This document shows, piece after piece, positions 37,046-56,108 of a DNA stretch of 64,000 bases (positions are counted from its first letter, which is position 1; each line of letters begins with the position of its first letter). The position numbers were made by a program, and so were the translations under genes. The stretch is taken from NCBI GenBank assembly GCA_905250025.1, contig CAJNOJ010000077.1:124001-188000 (forward strand), in the 5' to 3' direction. The DNA is from Adineta ricciae (lineage: Eukaryota; Rotifera; Eurotatoria; Adinetida; Adinetidae). The notes under the pieces were generated by a model. It ran no database searches and was not told where the DNA came from. It saw only the letters and a list, made by a program, of their open reading frames with translations.

Positions 37046-37531
37046 ATACCGAGACGATATTTTCATTTCGTTCTAGTAGTTTGTAGAATTTTATTGAAAA
37101 TAAAATATCAAGAACAGATTTTCGTGCGCAGTGTAGCATACCTTTGAAGATGGCTGGAATACCATGAATACTATAGTTCGCGATGGTGACATATCTTCAG
37201 ATGAATTATAACAGAGGTTTTTTCCAAATGTTAGTTCTTCTCCTTACTTTACATATATATGCGCGCAGTACAGATATATACCTTTTCCTCCTTCGATCGG
37301 TCGGAATTTTTCGACAGTAGTTTAAGTTCAGTCTCTAGAGTGTACGTATCCGTTTGCTTATTTTCAAAATGAACCAAGACGCATCTGGGCTTGACAGTAG
37401 ATGTCATTGAGAGACGTAGATTGCTGTCGCTTTTTTACCGAGAGAAATAGTGCGATACGATTGATGTGTGTCTCTACAAATAATTGAGTAAACGTTCTTT
37501 TCTGTTCTGTTCTGTTCAAAATTTCAAGAAA
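37046..37531. other. intergenic region
   Basis: About 490 bases between the basic protein gene and the PHRF1-like gene. No coding region recognised. An AATAAAA poly(A) signal for the upstream gene is visible near 37098. Confidence 0.45.
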
Positions 37532-39716
37532 ATGGCGACCAAATCCGGTATATCAATGTTAAAAAATGAACGAAAACGATCTAGTCAGACAGTAAATGCA
37601 CCTCCGACAAGTGAACCATGCTCAGTATGTCTAAACGAGTTTAAAAATCAAGAAGTTGGAATGCCAGAAGGATGTCAACATATATTCTGTTTCATTTGTC
37701 TTTTCACGTGGACTAAAGTGAGTGAACTGCCAACCTTCTTCAATTGACTGTGAACGAATTCATAGGAAAACCAAACATGTCCACTTGATCGTCAACCATT
37801 GGAGTACATTCTAAAGAAGAAGTCACATTCCTGTTTACAACCATATGCCCGAGTACGTTCAAAAGAAGATGACGTATAATACCATTAAATTCTCTCGTTT
37901 TTCACTAGGTCAGTGCAAAGGATGGAAAATTAGCAGCCTTGATAGATGTAAAAACGAACACCTGCGAAGCATGCGGCGATGGCGAAGGCGAATATGTACT
38001 ATTAGGTTGTAGTCAATGCAATACTAGGTAAGTGTGTAGCACATATACTAAAAACAAATATTTGCATTTGGCATCGTAGTTATCATCCGTTTTGTTTGAA
38101 TTCATCGAATACAGAAGCATGGACGTGTCCATCATGTGGACATACTCATGGAAAAAAACTCTCTATTACTAGTGGTGCCCAAGAACGAGCTAGTAAGTGA
38201 TACTCGACTTCGGATTTGTGCGTGTATTTATTTTTGTTTTTCTTCGGGAAAATAGTTCATGCTCTCAGAGCACATCGTGCCGCGCAAAAGTCTGTAGAAA
38301 AGCTGGATTTGTCTTTGTTTAATCTAATAATCTCTTTGATGTTTCAAGTAAAATGTCTCCACGATCTGCTGTTCCGCCAAGTCAAGCCCGATTCATGTCA
38401 GCGTTGAAACAACATCGACGACGGCTGAGTTATCTTCCAGTAAACGTGCCTGTTGCTCAGCTACCACGAATCAAACGGCGAATCGATGCTCCATCGCGGC
38501 CAAAGATAGTGATTCCAAAAGCCAAACTTTCAGCGAATACTTCTTTCATTGACCAATTACTTAATGCTCAAAGTAATCTTCGGACGTTAGAAAACGTCCG
38601 AATGCACGGGTAAACATACGGGTTGCATTGTATGATTATCTAATTGTTATATATTTAGAGCAAATATACGACTGTCATAATGGATTTCGATCAAATTTTA
38701 TAAATATTTTTTTAATAACCCTGATGAAGCATGTTTACTTCAAGTGTTTCTTCTCGTCAAGAAATAAAGCATTTACTGATTGTGTAACTTTAGATAGTTT
38801 ATATCGTGCTAAACAAAAGTCAAGAGAACTTTCCTTATCGTCAAAATTCGAGATAACCAATAGCAGCAAAAGAACATCTACGACTACACAGAATTCATAA
38901 ATATGAATCTGAAATCTTTTCTTTGTAGATAATATCAATGAGGAACGTAGGTAGAGTGGTCAAGTGCGCAGAGGATGATTTACACGAAGAGGAGAAGCCT
39001 TTGTTCTTAACGTTAACTTTACAAATGAACAAGCAGTATTTACGACAAACGGACGATCATCAATCATGTCATACCATGCTTCGGAATGGTCCGACTCATT
39101 CTGCGACTCCTGTGACATTACCTAATTCTAGTAAGGTTCAATCAACCGCTTGTCAAACATCTGATGGCCTATCAACTAGTAAGGAGAAAAGAAAGTCATT
39201 TTTCTCTCGAAATCGTCGTTTTTATAGTGTTGAACTTATGTGAAGACGAAATCCAAACTCTGCGCAAAATTTCCACTGCAATCGATCAAATCATTCGCAC
39301 TGAGTCAAGTAATATATTTCATCAAATACCTATTGAAATATTCCCTACTGTCTCAGCTTCTTCCATGAACAAAATGAACAATTCAAGGTTACCGTCAACT
39401 GAACGAATGAAAAGAAATCATCACTCTAGTAGTCCTATGCCAAAACGTTTTCAGAAACAAGAACGTTATCAACGTCAGAGACAGATTATTGATGTTGCTA
39501 AACAAGAATTGAAACCCATGTACAAGCAACGTCTTATAACGAAGACAGATTATAAAAAAATAATGAAAAAAGTGGTTGATAAAGTATGTAGCAATCATCG
39601 ATTAGGATAAATGGGTTATCTTTGATTACTTTTAGGCAACTTACGCGGAAAAAATCGATCACAAATGGATCAAGAGAATGATTGACGCATATGTGAATAT
39701 TTATCGAAAAGATTAG
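37532..39716 (+). CDS. PHRF1-like RING and PHD finger protein
   Basis: Many exons. Start ATG 37532 (MATKSGISMLKNERKR). A RING finger reads CSVCLNEFKNQEVGMPEGCQ, HIFCFICLFTW, then ENQTCPLDRQ (human PHRF1: CPICLNAF..VGTPENCAHYFC). A PHD finger reads CEACGDGEGEYVLLGCSQC then YHPFCL and WTCPSCG. The middle is basic and Ser-rich. The C-terminus has the helical domain shared by PHRF1 and SCAF proteins: IDVAKQELKPMYKQRLITKT, DYKKIMKKVVDKA, then WIKRMIDAYVNIYRKD, ending 39714-39716. Exon joins between about 38610 and 38940 are uncertain, because one open stretch ends at a stop near 38898 without a clear donor. PHRF1 is an E3 ligase that binds RNA polymerase II CTD and H3K36-marked chromatin. This protein is much shorter than the vertebrate one. 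Confidence 0.82.
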
Positions 39717-39939
39717 TATCGAAACAATTCCAATTATAAACAGTATTTTGTACATATGTATTCATTTATTTTTTCCAAAACTACAAACATGTAATTTTGA
39801 ACTTTCGGAGAATGTGACATAGAACAAATTTCATTGTTCTTATCTATTGTCATTTCTGTTCGCTGTACCTTACCTATTATCTTTCGTCAATGACTATATT
39901 AAATAGCTGACATTTTCTCACATCTACGGTTTATTTTAG

Positions 39940-40917
39940 ATGTTTCTGATTATACTATTTATCGTACTTTTTATTTATATCGTATTTTTCAAATTATACG
40001 ATCGGCTTGCCTTTCAACACGGTCGTTTGTCACGTCCACATGATCAGATTTCCACTACACCTACAACACGAATGGGTCGTGACCAATTTATCGAACTTTC
40101 CTTCGGTACTGTTCATTACGTTTACCATCCATCTTCGTCGAAATCATTACCATTGAATGTTTTCGTTCATGGCTATTCGACACCAATGGAAATGTGGCAA
40201 GACATATTTCAAGCACTTGTGGAAGACGATCAACCATGTTTAGTTTATGATCTATATGGTCGCGGTTGGTCAGATTCGCCTCATGTTCCGATGAACATCG
40301 ATATCTTTGTTTGCCAGTTGGCTGAACTTTTGTACGCATTAGATCTTCCGTATGATAAACACAACTTCTATGGTGTGAGTATGGGCGGAGCAATTATACA
40401 ACGTTTCACTGAGTTGTATCCATCGAAAGTGTCGAAACTTATTCTTTGTTGTTCTGCTGGGCTCGGTTTAGTCAAACCGCCGAAATACTATTTTTTTGTC
40501 TTATCGATTCCTTTTCTTGGTCCAGCACTTTTCAAACATGTTATGCAACGCGGTAATGAACAAAAAGATCGTATACAATGGGCTTTTCCTGATGGTGATA
40601 AACATCGAGAATACAAACAATTATTTCAACTAGGTTGGCAACAACATCCTGGATATTTACGAGCTTTACATTCGACATTAATTAATTTCGATTTCGAAGC
40701 TTCACTGTCGTCCATTCAAACGATTGCCAAACTGAATATACCTATCCTAATAGTTTGGGGAGATAACGATACTTTAATTCCTGTCGAAAATGCCTATCGT
40801 TATCATCAGCTCTACAAAAATTCGTCGTTGACTGTAGTTCCCGGTGCTACGCATATGCTATTAATTGAACATTCGAAACCAATTATCGATGCTATACGAG
40901 TTTTTCTTCAAAAATAA
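39940..40917 (+). CDS. membrane-anchored alpha/beta hydrolase, intronless
   Basis: An uninterrupted 325-residue frame. The N-terminal hydrophobic anchor MFLIILFIVLFIYIVFFKLY is followed by an alpha/beta hydrolase fold. The oxyanion region is NVFVHGYSTPMEMW, then LVYDLYGRGWSDSP. The nucleophile elbow is GVSMGG in NFYGVSMGGAIIQRF. The acid is Asp in VWGDNDTLIPVENA, and the catalytic His lies in VPGATHMLLIEH. All catalytic elements are present, so it should be active on an ester or similar substrate, which is unknown. The start codon follows GGTTTATTTTAG directly, as in a trans-splice acceptor, and the PHRF1-like gene ends 223 bases upstream on the same strand. The lack of introns stands out in this window and could reflect retroposition, horizontal transfer or chance. 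Confidence 0.9.
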   Translation: MFLIILFIVLFIYIVFFKLYDRLAFQHGRLSRPHDQISTTPTTRMGRDQFIELSFGTVHYVYHPSSSKSLPLNVFVHGYSTPMEMWQDIFQALVEDDQPCLVYDLYGRGWSDSPHVPMNIDIFVCQLAELLYALDLPYDKHNFYGVSMGGAIIQRFTELYPSKVSKLILCCSAGLGLVKPPKYYFFVLSIPFLGPALFKHVMQRGNEQKDRIQWAFPDGDKHREYKQLFQLGWQQHPGYLRALHSTLINFDFEASLSSIQTIAKLNIPILIVWGDNDTLIPVENAYRYHQLYKNSSLTVVPGATHMLLIEHSKPIIDAIRVFLQK

Positions 40918-43900
40918 AGTTAGTCCTCGGAATTTTTTGTTACAGGAAAAGCTCGATTATATCCAGATGAAATGCTCTAACAGCCATGACAGTTAGCAAT
41001 TATTTCGCAATAAAATTAATCATGAGAAAGAAAGAGAGAGAAGGAAAATAACGGTAAAGGAAGAGAATGACAATTCAATAACATATATCTCTCCGAGATC
41101 CGTCCTTAGACTAATGAATTAGAACAGAAAACGACAGCTGCTCACCGTACATTACAACTATTATCAGTAATGATTGCTAGTATCTCGTAATAGCAAATAA
41201 CAATCGCGCAGAAGAGTTTACGAATGATCATTATGCAACGAGATACAATCTCTGTCTGTCCGACATCGAATAAAGTCATCATGGATTACAACGGTAGGTA
41301 TTAGTTCAGATAAAACACGCGCTTAGTTATGTAAGTAGATAGGAAAGAAGACTTTTTTAATGGTGTTTAGCAAACTAACGATAAAACCTTGTGACCTTTG
41401 TTCGCTTTCATGGTAATTATATTAAATTGGTTCGTGGGCCAATACTTTATGAAGAAATCATATATACTTGTTAATCAAAGTGCTTGTCGAATAAATGACA
41501 CAACTTAAAAAACAGAAAACTAATATAATTCTGATAGATTAACTTAAAAATGTTTTTCTCCGAATATTCCTAATGGAATTATTGAAATAAGTATGCAAGC
41601 TATGTTAATATCGAATGCCAAGCGTTGAACATGAACGATCATGATTTTCTTTCACTGATATTTTCTCTTCTAACTTGATTATTTTGTACTCGAATGTTCC
41701 TATCGTTTCACCATTTACTCGATTCACGCATTGATAAATCCCTTCTAGAGCCTCTCATGATAAAGCGTAATAGACGTTCTTCTGTTTGTTCAATCAAATG
41801 TTAATTCCATATTAGCATAGAAAGAAAAACAACGAAAAGTCATTTCTTTTCTTCTTTAGTAGTCAGATTTCATGGACTTTTCTCTCTTCGATTACCATAT
41901 AGCAAATGTCATTGGGTTTTGGTAATGACATTCGCGACAAGCAAGCAGTACATTAACGATCATGTATGCTATTCGTCTGTCGATCTAGTATTCAAAGTAA
42001 TTAGGGACGTTGGGATCATTTGATGATGTTATTAAGTGCGAGTTTTTGTTGTCGTGAACGCTTGTTTTGTAAATGCTGCTTCGAGACAAATCCAAACAAA
42101 CGGAAAAGAGAGAGAGAGAGAGAGAAACCTCCCTGCGTTCGGTTTTACTTGCTAAACGCCGAGCCCGGAGCGAGCTTGTTTTTTGCCAATCGAATCATAC
42201 ACATGGATTGTTCTGTCTTCTGCTTTTTCAGATTAACGATGGAAGCGAAAGATACAACTAGTGAAATGAACGCATCACCTGGAAAAGGCAAGTCAAATAT
42301 TCACTGCGGCCATCTGAATGACGTAAGTTGGCTTTCACTGATGAGAAAGAATACTCATTTCGCAGGAAAGGAATCCCAAAGGGTATTCAAATAAAATCAG
42401 AATACTCTTGTGAAATTCGATCAATTTCAAAATTTATTGAGTCACAAACTCGATAAATATCTTCTAATAGGGAAATATTTCATTATCGTATGTATCATCA
42501 AGTCATATGAAAAGAGATTGATTTTTTTCCTGTTACGTATATGAATATGTAGTCGATCTTGTCCTGTGAGAATTCGATTCAGAGCAACAAAATCATATAT
42601 GTTGCTTGTTTTGATAACTCGCTGTTTTTTTAATCTTTACAATCATTTCACGTTGAGACACTCGAGAGCAAGTCGGTTGGTAACCAGTTCGCGATCATCC
42701 ATCGTTTGGTTTTGAGTATATGTATGTACAAAATAGAAAGTGATTATTCTACAGGTAAATAACAGGAACTGCTGAGAGGAATAAAGGTTTTTGCGGTATA
42801 AAACATTGCGATTGTCATCGATCGAGGTTGATGTTTGACGCGATTGAAAAGCAATACGACGTCATACACTATTGTGTGCAGTAATTTAGTTTTGATTGAT
42901 AAAGGTAATTTTTTTTCTTCTGTGTCGCTGTCTTCCGAAGAACTGTCGTTGATTCGAAAGAATTTACATCTGCCGTGTTCGTTTTGGGCTTTTATTGAAG
43001 GTTAGGATACCGAGTCGAAAAAGTGTTAATGTATAGATTTCTCGTTCGATTCATCATTAATGTGGAGACATTCATTGATACTATCGTCATTCATGAGTTT
43101 GTACCATTCTATTGACAATGATTTCCGTTCATCATAGAAACCATCGACACCAGTTTTTTCTCAACAACATTTTTCTCTTTCATTAATTCCAGTCTGCGAC
43201 GGGTTTTTTTCTCTTCTTCGCTTGTCATTCTATTTTTTGACTATTCCAATAGTATGGATGTTTGTTGATTGATGGTTCTATGAAGTGGTCTCAAGAAAGA
43301 GCACATGTGTCCTGTGCGCACATTCGCATTCAAGACTATCGAACGCGATAATTGCAGTTTTCATCCTTCTCGTGATCTGTTTCTAATCTTTGCTGCAATG
43401 TACACGTTCGATTCCAGTCTAAAAATGCAAGCTCTGTTTGCATATGTGACGTTGACGATTATTGAATGGCAAAGTCAGTTTGTGTACGAGAGCGATCCAT
43501 GCGAATGAAAACAAGACGAACCGTTATTGATTGCTTATTGTTATTCTCGTAGAGCGTGTGCATGAAAGAACAGGATTTATGAAAGAGAGATTATCAAAAA
43601 AGATACGAAGGCTATGTCATGCTGCGGACTTTATTTCTGCTGATTTTGTTTCCTTCAAACAAAAAAGTCTTTCGGTTCACAATGTAAATAGACGGTGCTC
43701 GTTCGCTTTTTAAACTATTGTCTTGATGGATTCTGGCATTCCCTACAAACGATAGTTGTTCTTTTTGTTCCCCCTCTCCCTTCTGTGCTGGCTGCGAGGG
43801 TCTTTGTTTCAGCATCAATCACAATGGAACAAACTACTCCAATCAATCTTAGTGATATAACTTTATACATACGAATTGAGTTACATGTCGAGTGTCTTTG

Positions 43901-45420
43901 TGTGAGGTGAATCGGTACGAAGAAGACAACGAGATGGAAAGGCAGCGAAAGTAAATCTATTTATTTCTGTTGATAATGACATCAAGAAAAATTCTCATCC
44001 TTCTTCTTCTTCTTCTTTGTCTAGTTATTTTTTTATCTTATTATTGTTATTTCTTGATCATTGATTGTTTTTGCCAGTCTGTCTTCTTAGCAATCATTTG
44101 ATCGTAAAGACAAATAGTGAGGCAAGCCTATTGACTTGTGATTTCTTCCTCGTTGTTGCAGAGCTGAGTTTGATATGATCAGCGACGGAAATTTCAGCTT
44201 CTCACAAATACCGGAAATATCACATTGATTTTCGACTGGCGCGTTGCCGACCGATCACAATGATACACGCGCTCTGAAGTCAGGCAACAAAGATTTGTTG
44301 TCGTCAGGTATGAACCTGTTTTGACGCATTGAACTTCTCATCGATGTAAACCGACGCGAGCACTGTTGTTTTCTCCTTCTTCGCTATGCACGATTCGACA
44401 TCTTTCATTTCCGTCGATACACGCATAGTTAATCATGACATTTCGTTGTTTTGTTATGTCATCATTAATTTTAATATATATAATATAGTGGAAAGAATTA
44501 TATTTATAGTTTTTCTTTCTATGTCAATATCCGATATATTCCCTGTTGTCTATTCTTCTCTTTCCTTCTGCCATTTGAACTTGTGAGAAAAGATGAAGAA
44601 ATGCGTTCAACCTTGTCCGGAACTCGTCAACTATCATTAGCATAATTGTATATTATAGTTAGTTCACAAGTCTTCTTGTATTCAATGAAGATAACGAGTT
44701 TTATCACTCTAACTATATATGAAAGCACGAGTATATTTAGATTCTTCGTTGGCTTACGACAAAGAAATAATTGAATTATTCTTCCTCGATGAAAACGAAC
44801 AAAAAAAACTAGAGGAAAAGATAGGGAAAGATTTTCAAAAGGACTGTAAATGACAGTCAATTGATTTACACTCGTGCGATCGTTGGTCGAATCGCATGTT
44901 GTCGAACTGACTAGAATACAAAAGTGCATCATATTTTAAAGAGAAAATATGTTAAAGAATAAAAGATCATTAAAGAAGAACAGATGAGAACGACCAGTTC
45001 CAGGTTTTTCTTTTTGCTCTGTTTTGTCGTGTTGGAAATAATATGATGGAATGAGAACAGCGAATCAAAGACAATCGACCGCATCAGTCTATTTCTTTTT
45101 TCCTTCTTTCTCTTTCTCTTTCTCTCTCTCTCTGTCTCTCTGTCTTTGGCGTCGGATGAAGACATCATCATCGCTGAGTTTTCCTTTTACGATCGTCAAG
45201 AGAAAAAAATGGAAATCGAGATGTGATGCCGTTTCCTCTATGTCACTGTCGATGTTGCGCACAGTGTCGATCGAATATAAGATTGTACAAATAGTTAATT
45301 AAGGCAACGATTGCTACTACTTGTCATCGTTTTCGTCAAGAACTTCAACTGACGACAGACAGCTAACATCATTTCATCGACGGAAGACAATATCAACACA
45401 AAAAAATAACAAAACCTACC
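40918..45420. other. gene-poor interval, 4.5 kb
   Basis: The largest interval without a recognisable gene. It contains a GA tract (about 42107-42125), a CT-rich tract (about 45100-45145) and T/A-rich DNA. A single exon-like piece at about 42232-42320 (acceptor TTTTTCAG, frame MEAKDTTSEMNASPGKGKSN, donor GTAAGT) has no confirmed partner exons. The interval could contain leader exons, enhancers or a non-coding transcript for the ParA-like gene. Confidence 0.5.
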
Positions 45421-47253
45421 ATGGCTTCAGCAGTACTCACGACTCCTATTCCATCACCGGCGGGCAAGGTTTGCACGAGAATTTCCCTTTCCGACAGTAC
45501 TCATAGACAGATACAGAGAATGTATTGATTTTGTAAACATTTATCGAACATCTATGGATCACTGATAATTCTATCTATATTTATATCTATTTAGAAAATG
45601 CCAGTGGAAGGAAGCTATGCTATATGGAATAATCGTGGAGGATCAGGAAAAACCAATTTAACTTATCATTTAGCGATTAAATATGCATATCGAAATCCGG
45701 ATAAAACCATTCTTGTCATTGATATGTGTCCACAAGCTGATCTCAGTCATGCATTTCTTGGTGAGTTCAAGTCGAATTCGTCCCTCATTGATATATTCTC
45801 TACTGATTAATAAGCGTTAAGATTGATAATTAAGGAAAAAGCATAGAGCCGCAAGCAATGGGCAGGAAAAAAAACATATCGAAGTTGGTAATGAGAAATG
45901 TGCTTATACCTAATACGTGTTGATTAACATTAAAAATTAATTCTATTTGATTTGGATCCTATTATTAATTAGAATTGCACTTGTCAAAAAAGTAAAACAT
46001 AGTCATAGCCAGAAAATGTTTTCTCCAGGCTAATCATCACGTTTGTCTCTTTCTTTTCCTATCGTCTTTTGTTCTCGAAGAAAAGAGAAGTTGTCTTCTT
46101 CCGCTTCTAGGTGACGACGAAGAAGGCCATGACTATGTCTCTCAGATAGGTTCACTCAAAAAAGATCCAATGATACTTGACGGACAGCAACGCATACCAC
46201 GCACGGTCGCGGGTTACTTAGATTTATTCACGTCAGTCGGATTACCTACAACAGTGGACCCGCGAACATTTCTTTTCAACGTGTCGAAGTACAATCAACA
46301 GCTACCTCGCAATGTAAGACTTTCAGATCAACTTGAACGTCTTCGTACTTTCTCATTTAGGTTTATCTTTTGTGTGGCGACACTTCACTGGAATTACTAG
46401 GTAAAGCAATGGATTATAAACGTAGCGCCAGTTCGATAAGTCCATATACGAATCCATGGCGAACGATCACGCAGAGTTTACGCGCATTTGTACAGAAAAT
46501 CGGCGAACGTCGTGGAATCAAACTGATGACATTTATCGACACGAACTCATCATTTAGCATCGCAACTGAGATTGCATTGACTGCAGCTGATAGAATCATT
46601 CTACCTGTTAGTGAAGATCATCTGCATCGCAATGGTTTTGAATATCTTTTTAGGTGAGCAAAAGCCAAAGACATGCCAGTAATTCTCGTCTTTTCTTTTC
46701 CTTCTTTAGTCTTCTTTATGGTTTCTCTCAACCGTCCAGTATATATTATTATTATCGACACTATAGTTTCTATTATCGCGCGGATGAAAACGGTGTGAAG
46801 ATCCCGAAGATACATTTGATACTATGTCGGCCATCGTCGATTAATAAAGATTTGAAACTAGGCCTCGGAAGTCAATCGTTTCCCAAAGCTGAAGAAATCG
46901 AGAAATGTTGGCGATTTGTTTACGATGTCTATATGAAACATCGCGATGCATTTGAGATTCATTCGAATACAAAGAGTTCGTTGTCACTGAATGCCTCCTC
47001 GACGTCAATCAATTATCAATCAACTAGTTTAGTGAATAATCACACTCATGCGTCATCCTCTCCAGAAACATTTGAAGATTTCATGCGACAGTATGTCATC
47101 AACATCAGCCATGAGATCAATACAGTTTCCCGACTTGCTGTGAAATCTCATTCACCACTATTAGCTGTTAGACACCCTCACCATTCACATGAACATCAAT
47201 CAACTGCACAAACGTTCGATAAAACATTGAACGAGATCGTCGAACGCATTTAA
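45421..47253 (+). CDS. ParA/MinD-family Walker-type ATPase with introns
   Basis: Five exons (45421-45468, 45595-45760, 46111-46313, 46361-46653, 46767-47253) join in frame to 398 residues. The deviant Walker A loop NRGGSGKTNLTYHLA matches ParA KGGxGKT with its signature residues. Walker A' is ILVIDMCPQADLSHAFLG (ParA DLDPQGNAS). Later come NVYLLCGDTSLELL, a Walker B-like strand GIKLMTFIDTNSSFSIATE and ALTAADRIILPVSEDHLHRN (ParA NALVAADEVLIPV). An insertion of about 120 residues (HFEG-type acidic and Pro-rich) and a Ser/His-rich C-terminus are eukaryote-style additions. ParA proteins segregate plasmids and chromosomes or position complexes in bacteria and archaea. I know of no conserved animal ParA of this subtype, other than the divergent NUBP/Mrp ATPases. 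The four introns show it is not bacterial contamination. Confidence 0.85.
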
Positions 47254-47501
47254 ATTCATGTCTTCCTTATTTGATAACAAAAACACATTAGAGGCAAATG
47301 TCTCTCTTCTGAAGAAAGTGACAATCCTCGTCCTTGAACAAAAGTATAAGCAAATCAGGCTGACACATACCTTCGGTGAATACATCATGATCAAGCAAAT
47401 CAATGTTTCGTGTTATTTATTCATTGCTTCCGTTTTCCCATTGAAACTTAGTCGAAAATCATGCAGTTGATATCTTACCGAGTGAACGACGAACATTTTT
47501 T

Positions 47502-47540
<39 letters not shown>

Positions 47541-48859
47541 AGGAAGATGACAATGTAAGAACATGCTCGTGTTTTTTTTTCTAATATTTGATAGTAAATT
47601 AACAAATTTTGTTCTTTATAAAAGTTTATATAATGAATAAATTAGATTGGATTGAAGTATGCCGGTGTTTATATGTAGTTGCTAATGATAGTGCTTGTAT
47701 CTTTGAAATTTGAGTGTGTTACATCATTTCAAAGGGTTAAAAAACGAAATTTGAGTTCATTGACAAGTGATCAACGAAAGAAATTACGTGAGAACATGAT
47801 TTTATTTATTTTTATATACACCTTTCTAATCCCTCGCTGATCATCATTCATTTTGTTTCCACCTCTCGTACGCACTTCGTTTCTCTCTCTCTCTCTCTCT
47901 CTCTTCTACACGTTGAGTAATCTGTTCGCCTTCATTATGTACATTTATACTTATCTCAAACAGTCGCCAGTGATTAGTTTTATTCATCATGATTGTCATA
48001 TATAGTTGTAATGGTGTATCATCATACACTTCCTAATTCCTCTTTTCTCCCCTCTACAAGGCAACATGACAATAATGATGATCAGGTGTTAGTCTTCCCT
48101 CTCTCTCTCCCTTTTCTTTCATTTCGTTGCTCATTGCTCAATCCAACATATGACATTGGATAAAGCCGTGGAAGAAAAAAAATAGTACCTTAACCGTAAT
48201 TTTATGCAATTGATCATATTACGATCACACCTCAAACTATCTGATCAACATCAGTTCTCAATCTCGAAAGTGTTCTCATCATGGTAAGTGATCTTTACCG
48301 GGGAAAAAGAAGAAGAAGAATTGAGTCGATCTCGTAGTATGATAAATTTTTCTCTACCGAGTTAACATATGACATATCGAGATGAAGGACACTTTCTTTG
48401 TAACATGTTGTTGGCTTTACTCTTGCTTACAGTTGATTATTTTAATCTACTATTAAATAGTTTGAGAGATCTGATTTTCTTGTTCACATGAACTGGAGGT
48501 GAAATGGTAATACACTTCGGGTTTGTTCTTCTCGTACGCGCGTTTTGCTTTTAATCCCTCATCCCTCAAATTGTCCTTTGTGAAATTGAAATTACAATAA
48601 AACAAGAAGACAAACAATAGCGATCTGATCAAGGTTTTTGTCATTCTTGTGCTGAGTGTTTATGTGAACAATGAATAAAATAAAAAGGAAAAAGAAGATG
48701 AAGAACAAGGAAGAGATACACCTTCAACTTTGAAACAAACAGCACAGGGATAGACTAGCGAGTAAATAGCAATTTCTTTTAAATATACAGACGTAAGCAC
48801 AGGATATAAAATCAAGAGAATAAACGTCAATTTGACGACATAATATATTTTTGAAAAAA
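47254..48859. other. intergenic region, 1.6 kb, with CT microsatellites
   Basis: 3' flank of the ParA-like gene and upstream region of the Ly6-EGF gene. CT dinucleotide tracts lie at about 47505-47536 and 47881-47903, with a CT-rich stretch near 48096. No gene recognised. Confidence 0.5.
47505..47536. repeat. (CT)n microsatellite
   Basis: About 15 uninterrupted CT units following a TTTCTTTC lead-in. A second tract of about 11 units lies at 47881-47903. Confidence 0.9.
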
Positions 48860-55485
<6,626 letters not shown>

Positions 55486-56108
55486 GGAGTATAATCTAAC
55501 AACACACATATTTCAACATGGATATATACATAACTATTCTTTTTCCAAGCGTTATTACTTGTAGTTGTTCTACCTGCAGATATACATTTTCTTCTCTTTC
55601 GGAGAACAGTATACGTTCAATATCGTTTATCCTTTCTTTTGTTATTCATTTCGGTTTTCTTCGCTCAGTTTAAAATAAATTGATGATTATAAAAGAAATT
55701 TTTGAAAAAAAAACGGCAACCAAAAACTGATCTGTATTTAGAAAACCGAAAGAAAACGATCGAAGGTATTAGTTAAATTCGAGAAGAGAGTTCAAAAGAA
55801 AACTTTTAAAGTAGAAAGTACGAAGAGTATCGTCAGAGTTTGATGGAACGTACAAATTGATGATGCAGTATTGTCTGACTTAATTGCTTGCAGTATATTG
55901 TATCTAAAGTGAAAAGTATAGAAATATATTAGATTTCACCTTCTATTAGTATGAAATTAGAATCAGCCGACGTATGTGACTATGGCATCTTATCTCTGCT
56001 TAACATCCTTCAAAATTAATAACGCTATTATAAACTACACTGGTCATTACCTATGTACTTCAATACACTTTATTTGAATGTAATGAGCCGAAGGCAGACA
56101 ATAATAAT
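55486..56108. other. intergenic region between convergent genes
   Basis: About 620 bases of AT-rich 3' flanking DNA between the EGF gene (plus) and the repeat-tailed gene (minus). No gene recognised. Confidence 0.45.

Noticed and set aside
45421-47253. Bacterial contamination as the source of the ParA-like gene
   Set aside because: Four short GT..AG introns interrupt the frame and flanking genes are eukaryotic on the same sequence.
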